From Clostridiales bacterium (GTDB lineage: Bacteria > Bacillota > Clostridia > Oscillospirales > Oscillospiraceae), in the NCBI GenBank assembly GCA_022786995.1, contig JALFUW010000040.1, positions 1-41,885 of the forward strand: a DNA stretch of 41,885 bases, written 5' to 3'. Below are positions 21,464-30,524 of this stretch, piece by piece (within the stretch, counting starts at the first letter, position 1; each line of letters starts with the position of its first letter). The notes beneath the pieces are model-generated. The model had not been told where the DNA came from. It saw only the letters and a list, made by a program, of their open reading frames with translations, and did not search any database. A program made the position numbers and the translations under genes.

Positions 21464-22300
21464 TTACTCAAATCGTCTGGCGTATCCGCAGCGCCTGCAT
21501 AAGGGTTCTACAGCTTCCCGCCGGGAAAAGCCGTCGTAGAGCGCCCGCGCACGGGGGGAGGAGAGAATTTCCTCCATGGACTGCTGCAAAAGATTGCCCA
21601 GAGCGATGTCACCCTCGTGGTCGAGACAGCAGGGGACGACGGTTCCGTCGCACAGAACGCCGAGCTGATCTCTAAGACCGTAACAGAACAGCGCCTTGCC
21701 GCCGTCCTCCGCGCCGAGATCCGGCCAGTCGAATTTTTCACCGTATTCCAGATAAATACGATGGGCAATGCGCGTTCCCCGGCGTTCTGTGACCCAGGGC
21801 TTTGGAAATGTCCGCTCCATGGCTTTCAGTATTTCATCGTTTCTTTCATCCGCGCCGCCCCGGTTCCACAGCCGGTATACTACCAGAGGGCCGCCCTGCG
21901 CTGCCTTTCCGAAGGCAAAGCAGCCGTCCAGATAATCCGAAAAGGGTACGTCCAGATCGTTTGCTTCAAAGGCGTGCAGGGAAATGTTGACCTTGTGCAG
22001 AGCAGGCGCGTTCAGCAGAGTATCACGCTGCTGTGGCAGCAGGGTTCCGTTGGTGGTGAGGATGACCCGGAATGCATGCTCCTGAGCCAGCTTCAGGAAC
22101 CGGCCAAGGGATGGGTGGCACAGCGGCTCGCCCATCAGGTGAAAATACAGGTAATTGGTATAGGGCCGCAGCTTGGGCAGAAGAAGACGGAATTCTTCCT
22201 CATTGAGCCGCCGTGGTGCCCGCCGTGTGCCGGGACAGAAGCGGCAATGCAGGTTGCACAGGTTGGATATTTCCAGATAGACTTTTCGAAACCGCTTCAT
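21464..22300 (-). CDS. radical SAM/SPASM-type protein
   Basis: A 278-residue protein with the iron-sulfur motif C15-x3-C19-x2-C22 ([11 protein letters not shown]), a GEPLCHP glycine-rich S-adenosylmethionine segment and a TTNGTLL strand. A C-terminal cysteine group ([21 protein letters not shown]) binds further clusters, as in SPASM/twitch-domain enzymes that modify peptides or proteins by radical chemistry. No precursor peptide is obvious nearby. AAGGAGGG precedes the ATG at 22300. Confidence 0.88.
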   Translation of the reverse strand: MKRFRKVYLEISNLCNLHCRFCPGTRRAPRRLNEEEFRLLLPKLRPYTNYLYFHLMGEPLCHPSLGRFLKLAQEHAFRVILTTNGTLLPQQRDTLLNAPALHKVNISLHAFEANDLDVPFSDYLDGCFAFGKAAQGGPLVVYRLWNRGGADERNDEILKAMERTFPKPWVTERRGTRIAHRIYLEYGEKFDWPDLGAEDGGKALFCYGLRDQLGVLCDGTVVPCCLDHEGDIALGNLLQQSMEEILSSPRARALYDGFSRREAVEPLCRRCGYARRFE

Positions 22301-22409
22301 GGCCGCCCTCCTTACCACTTTCATGCTCACAATATCACACAAAGCCCGGAAAAGCAACGAATTCTTTTCGAGGGTCTGGCAAAATGCGGAATATTTTCTC
22401 AAAAAACAC

Positions 22410-22438
22410 TTGATTTTCTCAATCCCATGTGCTAAAAT
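22410..22438 (+). promoter_or_regulatory. sigma-A promoter of rplS
   Basis: TTGATT, 17-base spacer, TAAAAT. It leaves an 80-base leader before the L19 gene, in which autoregulation by L19 is possible but not shown. Confidence 0.7.
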
Positions 22439-22517
22439 ACCTTGGTCTGAAATCAGGGTGCGTCCTCTGGCAGCCGCTGCTGCGTATGAACGCCTAATAT
22501 TTAAGGAGGACAAAGAA

Positions 22518-22859
22518 ATGGATTTGGTTAAGGCTCTGAACAGCCAGTACATGAAGGAGGAGCTGCCCGAGGCTAAGGTCGGCGACACCGTTCGTGTGCA
22601 TGTGCGCATCAAGGAAGGCTCCCGCGAGCGTATTCAGGTGTTCGAAGGCACCGTCATCGCCCGGAAGCACGGCGGCATTGGCGAGACCATCACCGTTCGC
22701 CGCATCTCTTACGGCGTTGGCTGTGAGAAGGTCTTCCCCCTGCATTCCCCCAATGTGGCGATGATCGAGACTGTCCGTAAGGGCAAGGTTCGCCGCGCCA
22801 AGCTGTACTACCTGCGTGACCGCGCCGGTAAGGCCGCCAAGGTCAAGGAGAAGGTCTGA
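22518..22859 (+). CDS. rplS: 50S ribosomal protein L19
   Basis: A 113-residue protein of standard length with the L19 signature: [32 protein letters not shown], then [20 protein letters not shown] and [19 protein letters not shown]. It sits at the 30S-50S interface. The ATG at 22518 follows AAGGAGGA. It has its own promoter and terminator, with lepB and rbgA next, a common Firmicutes order. Confidence 0.97.
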   Translation: MDLVKALNSQYMKEELPEAKVGDTVRVHVRIKEGSRERIQVFEGTVIARKHGGIGETITVRRISYGVGCEKVFPLHSPNVAMIETVRKGKVRRAKLYYLRDRAGKAAKVKEKV

Positions 22860-22878
22860 TCCCGAACTTGATAAAGAA

Positions 22879-22903
22879 AGAGGGCAATGCCCTCTTTTTT
22901 TAT
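22879..22903 (+). terminator. terminator of rplS
   Basis: AGAGGGC/GCCCTCT stem with 3-base loop followed by seven T. Confidence 0.85.
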
Positions 22904-22967
22904 TTCTCTGTGGAAAATGGTCAGAGTCTGTGATATAATACAAAAAAGTGCGGGGAAAGGAGCGGTT

Positions 22968-23558
22968 ATGGCTTCACAAAAGGATAAGGAAACCAGAAGC
23001 TGGCAGCAGAGCATCCTACTCTATGTCCACGACCTGATGTGTATGCTTCTTGTGGTGATGCTCCTGTTTCTGGTGGTATTTCGGGTGATTCTGGTGACGG
23101 GGGACTCGATGTTTGCAACCCTATGGGACGGGGACTATCTGCTGCTGGTGAGCGAGCTGTTCTGCGGCGACCCGGAGCCGGGAGACATTGTGGTGATCAG
23201 CAAGCAGTCCTTTGATGAGGGAAAACCCATTGTTAAGCGTGTGATTGCCACGGAAGGGCAGACCGTGGACATTGATTTTGAGAGCGGCACGGTCTATGTG
23301 GACGGTAAGGCCCTGCGGGAGCCGTATATTCACAATGAAACAACCAACGAGGAGGGAACGGAGTTCCCACTGACGGTGGCGGAAAACTGCATTTTTGTCC
23401 TGGGCGACAATCGGGCGGTTTCCCTTGACAGCCGATCTCCCCGGATCGGGCAGATCGACCGCCGGGAGGTGCTGGGCAAGGCCCTGTGCCTGATGCTTCC
23501 GGGCACCCACCACGGGCAGCTGCTGCCGGACTACAGCCGCATCGGCGCTGTGAGCTAA
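22968..23558 (+). CDS. lepB: signal peptidase I
   Basis: A 196-residue type I signal peptidase that removes signal peptides from exported proteins at the outer face of the membrane. One N-terminal transmembrane helix (LMCMLLVVMLLFLVVF) is followed by box B VTGDSMFATLWDGD (catalytic Ser), box D GKPIVKRVIATEGQTV (catalytic Lys) and box E FVLGDNRAVSLDSR. GGGGAAAGGAG precedes the ATG at 22968; a TATAAT box lies at 22934. It is the first gene of an operon with rbgA, rnhB, yraN and a dipeptidase. Confidence 0.94.
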   Translation: MASQKDKETRSWQQSILLYVHDLMCMLLVVMLLFLVVFRVILVTGDSMFATLWDGDYLLLVSELFCGDPEPGDIVVISKQSFDEGKPIVKRVIATEGQTVDIDFESGTVYVDGKALREPYIHNETTNEEGTEFPLTVAENCIFVLGDNRAVSLDSRSPRIGQIDRREVLGKALCLMLPGTHHGQLLPDYSRIGAVS

Positions 23559-23570
23559 GAGAGGTAATAT

Positions 23571-24437
23571 ATGGATTCCAAACTGAGCATTCAATGGTAT
23601 CCCGGTCATATGACCAAGACCCGCCGTCAGATCGAAGCGGATCTGAAGCTGGTGGACGCGGTCTGCGAGATTGTGGACGCCCGCATCCCCATGTCCAGCC
23701 GCAACCCGGACATCGACGCCATCTGTGGCGGCAAGCCCCGGATTCTGGTGCTGAATCGGATGGATCTGGCGGATTCCGAAGCAACCAGACGTTGGGCAGA
23801 TTATTTCCGGGGAAAGGGCATGGCGGTGCTGGCAACCGACTGCAAGACCCGGAAGGGCATTGGTGATTTCACGCCCGCAGCCCGGAGGGCATGCGCTGAG
23901 AAGCTGGAACGGGATGCCAAACGGGGCATGAACCGCCCCCTTCGGGTCATGGTGGTGGGCATTCCCAATGTGGGGAAATCCACCCTTATCAATCAGATTT
24001 CCGGCAGAAAGGGTGCCAAAGCCGAGAACCGCCCCGGCGTGACCCGGGGGAAACAGTGGGTCACAGTGGATAGCGGCTTGCAGCTTCTGGACACGCCTGG
24101 CATTCTCTGGCCCAAATTTGAGGACCCGGAGGTGGGGATGATGCTGGCCTACACGGGAGCCGTGAAGGAAAACGTCATCGACCTGGAGGAGCTTGCCTGT
24201 CATCTCATGACCCTGCTGCACAAATACTACCCCCAGACCCTGCTGGAACGCTACAAGGTGGAGGCCCCGGAGGGCACCCCCGGCTGGGAGCTGCTGGAAA
24301 TGGCGGGCCGGAAACGGGGCTTTCTGGTATCCGGGGGCGAGGTCAATCTGGAGCGCATGGCCCGGGTGCTGCTGGACGAGTTCCGGGGCGGCAAGCTGGG
24401 GAAATTCACACTGGAAATGCCGGAGGAGCAGCAATGA
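23571..24437 (+). CDS. rbgA: ribosome biogenesis GTPase RbgA/YlqF
   Basis: A 288-residue circularly permuted GTPase. The start is IQWYPGHMTKTRR, followed by G4 (LNRMD) before G1 (GIPNVGKSTLIN, about residues 130-141), the T/RPGVTRG G2 and LLDTPG G3. The C-terminal helical domain has LLEMAGRKRGFL. RbgA acts in late 50S subunit assembly. It lies 12 bases after lepB with AGAGAGG, and its stop overlaps the rnhB start (ATGA). Confidence 0.95.
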   Translation: MDSKLSIQWYPGHMTKTRRQIEADLKLVDAVCEIVDARIPMSSRNPDIDAICGGKPRILVLNRMDLADSEATRRWADYFRGKGMAVLATDCKTRKGIGDFTPAARRACAEKLERDAKRGMNRPLRVMVVGIPNVGKSTLINQISGRKGAKAENRPGVTRGKQWVTVDSGLQLLDTPGILWPKFEDPEVGMMLAYTGAVKENVIDLEELACHLMTLLHKYYPQTLLERYKVEAPEGTPGWELLEMAGRKRGFLVSGGEVNLERMARVLLDEFRGGKLGKFTLEMPEEQQ

Positions 24438-25039
24438 GTGAACTGACAATGTGGGAAATTGAAGACAGCCTTGGTTTGAATGTCATCTGCGGCGTGGACG
24501 AGGCGGGCCGGGGGCCGCTGGCGGGGCCGGTGTGCGCGGCGGCGGTGATTCTGCCGGAACATCTGCAAATTCCCGGTTTGAACGACAGCAAAAAGCTCAC
24601 CGACAAAAAACGCCGGGAGCTGTTCCCCGTCATTCAGCAGCAGGCCATCGCCTACGGCATCGGACTGGCTTCCGAAGCGGAAATTGACGAAATCAACATT
24701 TTACAGGCGACTTTTCTCGCCATGCGCCGGGCGCTGGAGCAGCTCACTGTCCTGCCGGAAATTGCCCTGATCGATGGCAACCGGGAGACGGACTTCGGCC
24801 TGCCGGTGAAGACTGTGGTCAAAGGCGACAGCCTCAGCGCCAACATCGCGGCGGCTTCCGTTCTGGCGAAGGTTACCCGTGATAATATCATGGTGGAGCT
24901 GGCGCAGCAGTACCCGGAATATGGTTTTGAAATCCACAAGGGCTACGGTACGAAAGCCCACTACGAGGCCCTGCGTACATACGGCCCCAGTCCTATTCAC
25001 CGCAGGAGCTTTCTGAAGAAATTCTATGGCGAGAAATAA
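24434..25039 (+). CDS. rnhB: ribonuclease HII
   Basis: A 201-residue enzyme that cuts the RNA strand of RNA-DNA hybrids and single ribonucleotides in DNA. It has ICGVDEAGRGPLAGPV (catalytic Asp and Glu), the VKGDSLSANIAAASVLAKVTRD block and HKGYGTKAHYEAL near the end, all standard for RNase HII. It is translationally coupled to rbgA, and its last codons overlap the yraN start by 14 bases. Confidence 0.96.
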   Translation: MSELTMWEIEDSLGLNVICGVDEAGRGPLAGPVCAAAVILPEHLQIPGLNDSKKLTDKKRRELFPVIQQQAIAYGIGLASEAEIDEINILQATFLAMRRALEQLTVLPEIALIDGNRETDFGLPVKTVVKGDSLSANIAAASVLAKVTRDNIMVELAQQYPEYGFEIHKGYGTKAHYEALRTYGPSPIHRRSFLKKFYGEK

Positions 25040-25391
25040 CCTTCTCGGTGCCTGGGGAGAAGCGTTGGCGGCGGAGTACCTGCGAAAGAAGCGCTACAAA
25101 ATTCTTGCCTCCGGCTACCACTGCCGGTTCGGGGAGCTTGACCTGATCGCCGCAAACCGTACTTATCTGGTTTTTGTGGAGGTCAAGCTCCGCAAATCCG
25201 GGGATTTTGCCGCTGCCAGAGAATATGTGGACGGAAGAAAGCAGGAACGGCTCCGGGCTGCGGCCGCTATGTACCTTGCCCGGAACCCCACAAACCTGCG
25301 CTGCCGCTTTGACATCATCGAAATCTACGCGCCGGATGGGCTGAATACGGCCCACCCGCAGATCAATCATATGGAGGATGCGTTCCAATGA
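25026..25391 (+). CDS. UPF0102 endonuclease-like protein YraN
   Basis: A 121-residue protein of the YraN family with a Holliday-junction-resolvase-like nuclease fold: GAWGEALAAEYLRKKRYKILASGYHCRFGELDLIA, then LVFVEVKLRKSGDFAAA. The E/D-xVEVK residues form the PD-(D/E)XK active site. The cellular role is not established. It starts inside the end of rnhB and its stop overlaps the dipeptidase start, as part of the lepB operon. Confidence 0.92.
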   Translation: MARNNLLGAWGEALAAEYLRKKRYKILASGYHCRFGELDLIAANRTYLVFVEVKLRKSGDFAAAREYVDGRKQERLRAAAAMYLARNPTNLRCRFDIIEIYAPDGLNTAHPQINHMEDAFQ

Positions 25392-26335
25392 ATTTCCTGG
25401 TATTTGATTTTCACTGCGATACCGCCCTTGTGCTGCTGGGCGACGACAGAAATCAGGCGGGCAGCCTGCGCAAAAACAGCGGTCATATCGATCTGGAGCG
25501 GGCAGGGAAGCTGGGGGGCTATGCCCAGTGCTTTGCCTGCTTCACCACGGATCTCCCGGAGATCTTAAAGGGCATTTCTCCCATTGTCCTGTTTGAGCGG
25601 GAACTAGCCACCATCCAGCGGGAGATGGATAAGAATAGTGACCTGATTTCAATTGCCTACTCCGCCCAGGAGATCGAGGAGAACCGTGCAGCGGGAAAAA
25701 TGTCCGCCATTCTGACACTGGAAGGCACAGCAGGCATCGATTATAACCCGGCGCTTCTGGAAGACCTGTGGGCCATCGGCTTCCGGGTGTCCAGTTTGGG
25801 ATGGAACGAACGCAACCCGCTCACCGGCTCCAACGTCACCGGCGGGGGGCTTACCGATCTGGGCAGAGAGTATGTAAAGGAAGCCCAAAGGCTGGGAATG
25901 CGGGTTGATGTGAGCCACATCAGCGATGAGGGCTTCTGGGATATCATGAAGATCACAAACGCGCCCATCCTCGCCACCCATTCCAACAGCCGGGCAGTGT
26001 TTGACCACAGCCGCAATATTACCGACGATATGTTCCGGGCGATCCGGGAAACCGGCGGCGTGGCGGGCTACAATACCTGCCGGGAGTTCACCGGGGAGCC
26101 TTCCGACTTGGATACCATCTGCGATCACATCCTGCACTTTATGGAGCTGGATCCTGATGGAAAGCACATTGCTCTGGGCGGTGACCTTGACGGCGTGGAT
26201 GCCATGCCCGACGGCTTTGAGGGCGTGCAGAGCTATCCCGCGCTGGCCCGGAAGCTTCTTGACCGTGGCCTGACAGAGGAAAATGTCATGGATATTTTCT
26301 GGAACAATGCTATCCGTGTTTTGACCACGAAGTAA
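25388..26335 (+). CDS. membrane dipeptidase (M19 family)
   Basis: A 315-residue zinc peptidase of the renal dipeptidase family, which splits dipeptides, often with D-residues at the C-terminal side. Metal ligands are visible: DFHCD (His-x-Asp), the Glu in LTLEGTAG, VSHISDEGFWDI, and ATHSNSRAVFDHSRNITDD. A final GGDLDGVDAMPDGFEG completes the family pattern. There is no signal peptide, so it is likely cytoplasmic. It is the last gene of the overlapping lepB-rbgA-rnhB-yraN operon. Confidence 0.92.
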   Translation: MNFLVFDFHCDTALVLLGDDRNQAGSLRKNSGHIDLERAGKLGGYAQCFACFTTDLPEILKGISPIVLFERELATIQREMDKNSDLISIAYSAQEIEENRAAGKMSAILTLEGTAGIDYNPALLEDLWAIGFRVSSLGWNERNPLTGSNVTGGGLTDLGREYVKEAQRLGMRVDVSHISDEGFWDIMKITNAPILATHSNSRAVFDHSRNITDDMFRAIRETGGVAGYNTCREFTGEPSDLDTICDHILHFMELDPDGKHIALGGDLDGVDAMPDGFEGVQSYPALARKLLDRGLTEENVMDIFWNNAIRVLTTK

Positions 26336-26388
26336 CCGCTCCTGACAAATTGTGACAGCTGCGCCAAAAAGAATTCATTTTTCGTTTA

Positions 26389-26417
26389 TAGACAGAAAAG
26401 TGAGCCTGTGGTAAAAT
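26389..26417 (+). promoter_or_regulatory. promoter of the threonine-synthase-like gene
   Basis: TAGACA, 17-base spacer, TAAAAT, 35 bases upstream of the start codon. Confidence 0.6.
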
Positions 26418-26452
26418 AATCCAGTCATGATCATTGCTGGAGGGGAGCTGCC

Positions 26453-27460
26453 ATGCTGTATATCACAACACGAAACCGCCGGGATGCCTTTACAGCCCAG
26501 CGTGCCCTGCGGGAAAGCCGGGGCCCGGACGGAGGGCTGTACCTGCCCTTCCACGCACCGTCCTATTCCACGCAGGAGTGGAAGGAGCTGGCAGCTGCAC
26601 CCTTCGGACAGCGTGTGGCGGAGATTCTCAATCGTCTGTTTGGGAGCAGGCTTACCTGTTGGGATGTGGACGTGTGCATCGGACGAAATCCTGTGGCGGT
26701 TGTTCCGCTGGGTCACCGAACGCAGGTGGCGGAGCTGTGGCGCAACGTAGGCCAGTCCTACCATCACATGGCCCGGGAGCTGGCGGAGCAGCTTTTCGGG
26801 CAGCTCGATTATTCATCCGGCTGGCTGGCGATTGCTCTGCGGATTGCTGTGCTGTTTGGAATCTACGGGCAGCTGGGAAGCGATGAGCCGACGGACATTT
26901 CCGTCATTTCCGGGGATTTTACCGCTCCAATCAGCGCATTTTATGCGAAACAATGGGGCCTGCCCGTCGGGAAGATCGTCTGCTGCTGCAACGAGAACAG
27001 CGGCCTGTGGGAGCTTCTGTGCCATGGGCAGCTGCGTACGGATGCCGCCAGTGTTCGGACTGCCATCCCGGAAGCGGATGCCGCCCTGCCGGAGCAGCTG
27101 GAACGGCTCGTCTTCGAGGCCGGCGGCACAGCCGAGGTGGAGCGGTATCTGGAGGTCTGCCGCCGGGGTGGAACGTATACGCCCGCTGATGCATTGCTGG
27201 CGGACATGAGCAGAGCTTTCCGGGTCAGCGTGGTCAGCAGTACCCGCATCGGTCAGACCATTTCCAGCGTCTACCGCACCCACAATTACGTCCTGTCCCC
27301 GGCAGCGGCGCTGGCCTACGCGGGGCTGATGGATGCCCGGGCGAAGCCGGGACTTGGAAAAAACGCTCTGCTTCTGGCGGAAAAAAGCCCCGCCCTGGAC
27401 GCGGCGTTCACGGCGGCCGCTTTGAGAATATCGGAATCGGAATTGAAGGACTTATTATAA
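26453..27460 (+). CDS. threonine-synthase-like protein lacking the PLP lysine
   Basis: A 335-residue protein that clearly follows threonine synthase at several points: YITTRN, GPDGGLYLP near the start, ISVISGDFTAPISAFYAKQWGLPVGKIVCCCNEN in the middle, and TRIGQTISSVYRTHNYVLSPAAALAYAG near the end. It is far shorter than the usual 430-500 residues. Where the PLP-binding lysine (PTLAFKD motif) should be, it reads VGQSYHHM (about 99-106), with no lysine. It therefore should not make threonine and may be a pseudoenzyme with a binding or regulatory role. It is followed after 18 bases by a metallophosphoesterase. Confidence 0.75.
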   Translation: MLYITTRNRRDAFTAQRALRESRGPDGGLYLPFHAPSYSTQEWKELAAAPFGQRVAEILNRLFGSRLTCWDVDVCIGRNPVAVVPLGHRTQVAELWRNVGQSYHHMARELAEQLFGQLDYSSGWLAIALRIAVLFGIYGQLGSDEPTDISVISGDFTAPISAFYAKQWGLPVGKIVCCCNENSGLWELLCHGQLRTDAASVRTAIPEADAALPEQLERLVFEAGGTAEVERYLEVCRRGGTYTPADALLADMSRAFRVSVVSSTRIGQTISSVYRTHNYVLSPAAALAYAGLMDARAKPGLGKNALLLAEKSPALDAAFTAAALRISESELKDLL

Positions 27461-27478
27461 AGAGAAGGGGGGCACGCT

Positions 27479-28168
27479 ATGGCGCTGTATGCCATCGGTG
27501 ACCTGCACCTGTGCCTTGGTGCGCCGAAGCCCATGGATGTATTCGGCGGCGCCTGGGTGGGCTATATGGACAAGCTTCGCTCTGGGCTGTCGGTGATCAA
27601 ACCCGAGGATACCACCGTCCTGCTGGGGGACTTGAGCTGGTCGCTGGACTTAGAGGGTGCCCGGCAGGATTTCGCGTGGATCAATGAGATCCCCGGCAGG
27701 AAGATCATCCTGAAAGGCAACCATGACTATTGGTGGTCTACCGCCGCGAAGTTTGAAAAGTTTTGCAAAGAGAATGGTTTTACCGACCTGCACCTGCTGA
27801 ATAACAACTGCTACGAATACGGAGACTACGCCATATGCGGCACTCGCGGCTGGTTCTTTGAGGAGGAGCGCAGCGGACAGCATGACGAGAAGGTGTTCAA
27901 GCGGGAGCTGCTGCGACTGGAAGTCTCGCTGAAGGCGGCAGGGGACAGGCCAAAGCTGGTATTTCTCCACTATCCGCCCCGGTACAAGGGTTACGAATGC
28001 ACAGAAATCCTGAAGCTGTTGGAAACCTACGGGGTACGCCGGTGCTTTTACGGTCACCTTCATGGCGGAAGCCACAAGCTTGCCATGGAAGGTCAGTGGG
28101 ACGGGGTAGAATTCCGTCTCACTTCTGCGGACTATCTGGATTTTCAGCCGTATCCTGTAATTTTTTAA
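27479..28168 (+). CDS. metallophosphoesterase
   Basis: A 229-residue calcineurin-like phosphoesterase. Metal ligands appear in AIGDLHL (D-x-H), VLLGDLSWSLD, LKGNHDYWW (GNHD), FLHYPP and FYGHLHGG (GHxH). It belongs to the clostridial branch that hydrolyses phosphodiesters or nucleotides; the substrate is not known. GAGAAGGGGGG precedes the ATG. It is probably cotranscribed with the threonine-synthase-like gene. Confidence 0.88.
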   Translation: MALYAIGDLHLCLGAPKPMDVFGGAWVGYMDKLRSGLSVIKPEDTTVLLGDLSWSLDLEGARQDFAWINEIPGRKIILKGNHDYWWSTAAKFEKFCKENGFTDLHLLNNNCYEYGDYAICGTRGWFFEEERSGQHDEKVFKRELLRLEVSLKAAGDRPKLVFLHYPPRYKGYECTEILKLLETYGVRRCFYGHLHGGSHKLAMEGQWDGVEFRLTSADYLDFQPYPVIF

Positions 28169-28187
28169 GAAAATTTCAGAAAAACTA

Positions 28188-28216
28188 TGGACAAAAGCCG
28201 TATATTTTGATAGAAT
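28188..28216 (+). promoter_or_regulatory. sigma-A promoter of tig
   Basis: TGGACA, 17-base spacer, TAGAAT, about 65 bases upstream of the start codon. Confidence 0.65.
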
Positions 28217-28282
28217 AGATCGGCTATGAAATAAATATAGAATGGTTTCGCCCTGCGAACCAATTTAGGAGGACAAAAACCA

Positions 28283-29587
28283 ATGAACGTAAAGAGCATT
28301 GAAAGAAAGGGCAACGAGGCTACCATCGTTGTGGAGATCGACAAGGAGCTGATGGAGTCCGGCGTCAACAAGGCGTATCTCAAGGCCCGCAAGCAGATCA
28401 TGATTCCCGGCTTCCGTAAGGGCAAGGCCCCCCGGAAGATGATCGAGGCCATGTACGGCGCACATGTTTTCTACGAGGATGGTCTGGAAGAGATTTTCCC
28501 CGAGGTCTATGACTTTGCCGTAGCAAAGCAGGAGGGCCTGAAGGCCATTGGCCGTCCCAGCCTGACCGATATGCAGATCGCCGAGGACGGCTCCGTCACC
28601 CTGACCCTGACCACGGAAGTCTATCCCGAGGTCACCCTGGGCCAGTACAAGGGCCTGGAGGTGGAGAAGGCCGAGGCCAATGTCACCGACACCCAGGTGC
28701 AGGCTGAGCTGGATCGCATGGCCCAGAACGTTGCTTCCACCGAGACTGTGGAGCGGGCCGCTGAGATGGGCGACACCGCCAACATCGACTTTGAGGGCTT
28801 CGACAATGGCGTTCCCTTCGAGGGCGGCAAGGGCGAGAACTTCGACCTGAAGCTGGGCTCCGGCCAGTTTGTCCCCGGCTTTGAGGAGCAGGTGGTTGGC
28901 ATGACCGCCGGTGAGGAGAAGGACATCAATATCACCTTCCCCGAGGACTATCACGAGAACCTGGCCGGTAAGCCTGTTGTCTTCCATGTGAAGCTGAACA
29001 AGGTCACCGTGACCAACGTGCCCGCGCTGGATGACGAGTTTGCCAAGGATGTCTCCGAGTTCGATACCCTGGAGGAGCTGAAGGCCGACATCCGTGCCAA
29101 GGCTCTGGAACAGGCCGAAAAGCGCATCGCTTCCGACTTTGAGAACGCTGCCGTTGAGAAGGCCGCTGAGAACACCACCGTTGAGATGCCCAAGGCTCTG
29201 GTGGAGCAGGAGCTGGACACCCAGATGGAGCGTTTTGCCTACCAGCTGCAGATGAGCGGCTACTCCATGGAGCAGTACGCCAAGATGATGGGCGGCGACG
29301 TGAGCACCATGCGTAACGCCTTCCGTCCCGCCGCTGAGAAGCAGGCCAAGATCTCCGTCACTCTGGAGAAGATCGTTGAGGTCGAGGGCATCACCGTCAC
29401 CGACGAGGAGATCGAGGAGGAGTTCAAGGCTCTAGCCGAGCAGTACCAGCTGGAGGTGGACAAGGTCAAGGAAATGGTTCCCATGGGCGAGCTGACCGGC
29501 AGCCTGACCACCCGCAAGGCTGTGAAGCTGATTGCCGAGTCCGCCGTGGCTGTAGCTCCCAAGGCTAAGGAGTCCGCCGAGGCTTAA
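28283..29587 (+). CDS. tig: trigger factor
   Basis: A 434-residue ribosome-bound chaperone and prolyl isomerase. The N-terminal ribosome-binding domain has the signature IPGFRKGKAPRKMIEAMYG (about 38-56). A central FKBP-type domain follows (GDTANIDFEGFDNGVPFEGGKGENFDLKLGSGQFVPGFEEQVVGM, about 165-215), then a long helical C-terminal chaperone domain. Highly biased codon use (GTC, AAG, GAG) marks high expression. It precedes clpP and clpX as in most bacteria. Confidence 0.97.
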   Translation: MNVKSIERKGNEATIVVEIDKELMESGVNKAYLKARKQIMIPGFRKGKAPRKMIEAMYGAHVFYEDGLEEIFPEVYDFAVAKQEGLKAIGRPSLTDMQIAEDGSVTLTLTTEVYPEVTLGQYKGLEVEKAEANVTDTQVQAELDRMAQNVASTETVERAAEMGDTANIDFEGFDNGVPFEGGKGENFDLKLGSGQFVPGFEEQVVGMTAGEEKDINITFPEDYHENLAGKPVVFHVKLNKVTVTNVPALDDEFAKDVSEFDTLEELKADIRAKALEQAEKRIASDFENAAVEKAAENTTVEMPKALVEQELDTQMERFAYQLQMSGYSMEQYAKMMGGDVSTMRNAFRPAAEKQAKISVTLEKIVEVEGITVTDEEIEEEFKALAEQYQLEVDKVKEMVPMGELTGSLTTRKAVKLIAESAVAVAPKAKESAEA

Positions 29588-29605
29588 CCCGAATACTGTT
29601 ACATC

Positions 29606-29635
29606 GGGAAACCGGCTTTGTGCCGGTTTCCCTTT
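29606..29635 (+). terminator. terminator of tig
   Basis: GGGAAACCGGC/GCCGGTTTCCC stem followed by TTTG. Confidence 0.75.
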
Positions 29636-29731
29636 GCAGGATTTTCCCTCTATGCAGGATTTTCCGTATTTGGAATAACCTTCCCCCGCGATGGTTAGAA
29701 TGTTTCAAGGCTTTTGAAAGGAGACATCACC

Positions 29732-30313
29732 ATGAGTTTAGTTCCCTATGTTGTTGAGCAGACCAGCCGCGGTGAGCGCAGCTATGACATTTTCTCCCGT
29801 CTGCTGAATGACCGTATCATTTTCCTGTCCGAGGAGGTCAACGACACCACTGCCTCTCTGGTGGTTGCCCAGCTTCTGTATCTGGAAGCCCAGGATCCCG
29901 ACAAGGACATCCAGTTCTATATCAACAGCCCCGGCGGCAGCGTCACTGCCGGTATGGCGATTTACGACACCATGCAGTACATCAAGTGTGATGTAGCGAC
30001 CATCTGCGTCGGCATGGCGGCGTCCATGGGCGCGTTTCTGCTGAGCGCGGGCACCAAGGGCAAGCGTATGGCCCTGCCCAATTCCGAAATTATGATCCAC
30101 CAGCCCTCCGCAGGCACTCAGGGCCAGATCACCGATATGGCCATCCACATGAAGCGCCTGCAAACCATCAAGGAGCGGATGAACCGCATCCTGTCCGAGA
30201 ATTGCGGGCAGAGCATCGAGACCGTCACCGCCGCCTGCGAGCGGGACAACTTCATGACGGCTGAGGAAGCCAAGGCCTTCGGCCTCATCGACCGGGTGCT
30301 GGAGCACCATTGA
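29732..30313 (+). CDS. clpP: ATP-dependent Clp protease proteolytic subunit
   Basis: A 193-residue serine protease of standard length: [34 protein letters not shown], catalytic Ser98 in [11 protein letters not shown], His123 in MIHQPSAG, and Asp near 172. It forms the tetradecamer that degrades proteins fed by ClpX or ClpC. The ATG at 29732 follows GAAAGGAG. The adjoining clpX is interrupted (see 30525), so ClpX-dependent feeding may be impaired, though other Clp ATPases elsewhere could use this subunit. Confidence 0.97.
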   Translation: MSLVPYVVEQTSRGERSYDIFSRLLNDRIIFLSEEVNDTTASLVVAQLLYLEAQDPDKDIQFYINSPGGSVTAGMAIYDTMQYIKCDVATICVGMAASMGAFLLSAGTKGKRMALPNSEIMIHQPSAGTQGQITDMAIHMKRLQTIKERMNRILSENCGQSIETVTAACERDNFMTAEEAKAFGLIDRVLEHH

Positions 30314-30345
30314 CCCAGAAGGGCCAAAAAATAGGCTGATATTAG

Positions 30346-30500
30346 AAAAAATTGACAATTCACAAAGAACAATTGACAATTAAGGAATCCCCTGCGGGGA
30401 TAATTTATAAATAATGACGATAGCCTTCAATTGATTTCAAATGATCCCGAAGGGATACCATAATTGTCAACTGTCAACTTTCAATTGTCAATTGAAAAAA
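30346..30500. repeat. MITE-like palindromic repeat between clpP and clpX
   Basis: The ends are inverted copies built from TTGACAATT units (TTGACAATT...AATTGTCAA). Inner hairpins are CCCCTGCGGGG and a CCCGAAGGG-type stem. The block is AT-rich and has no gene. The unit TGTCAACT recurs near 36238-36270, so it is a dispersed family rather than a local structure. Confidence 0.65.
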
Positions 30501-30524
30501 ACGTAGAAATGAGGTACCAGGTGC

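Noticed and set aside
22439..22517. L19 autoregulatory leader RNA
   Set aside because: The 80-base leader has some complementarity, but I could not match it to the known L19 leader pattern.
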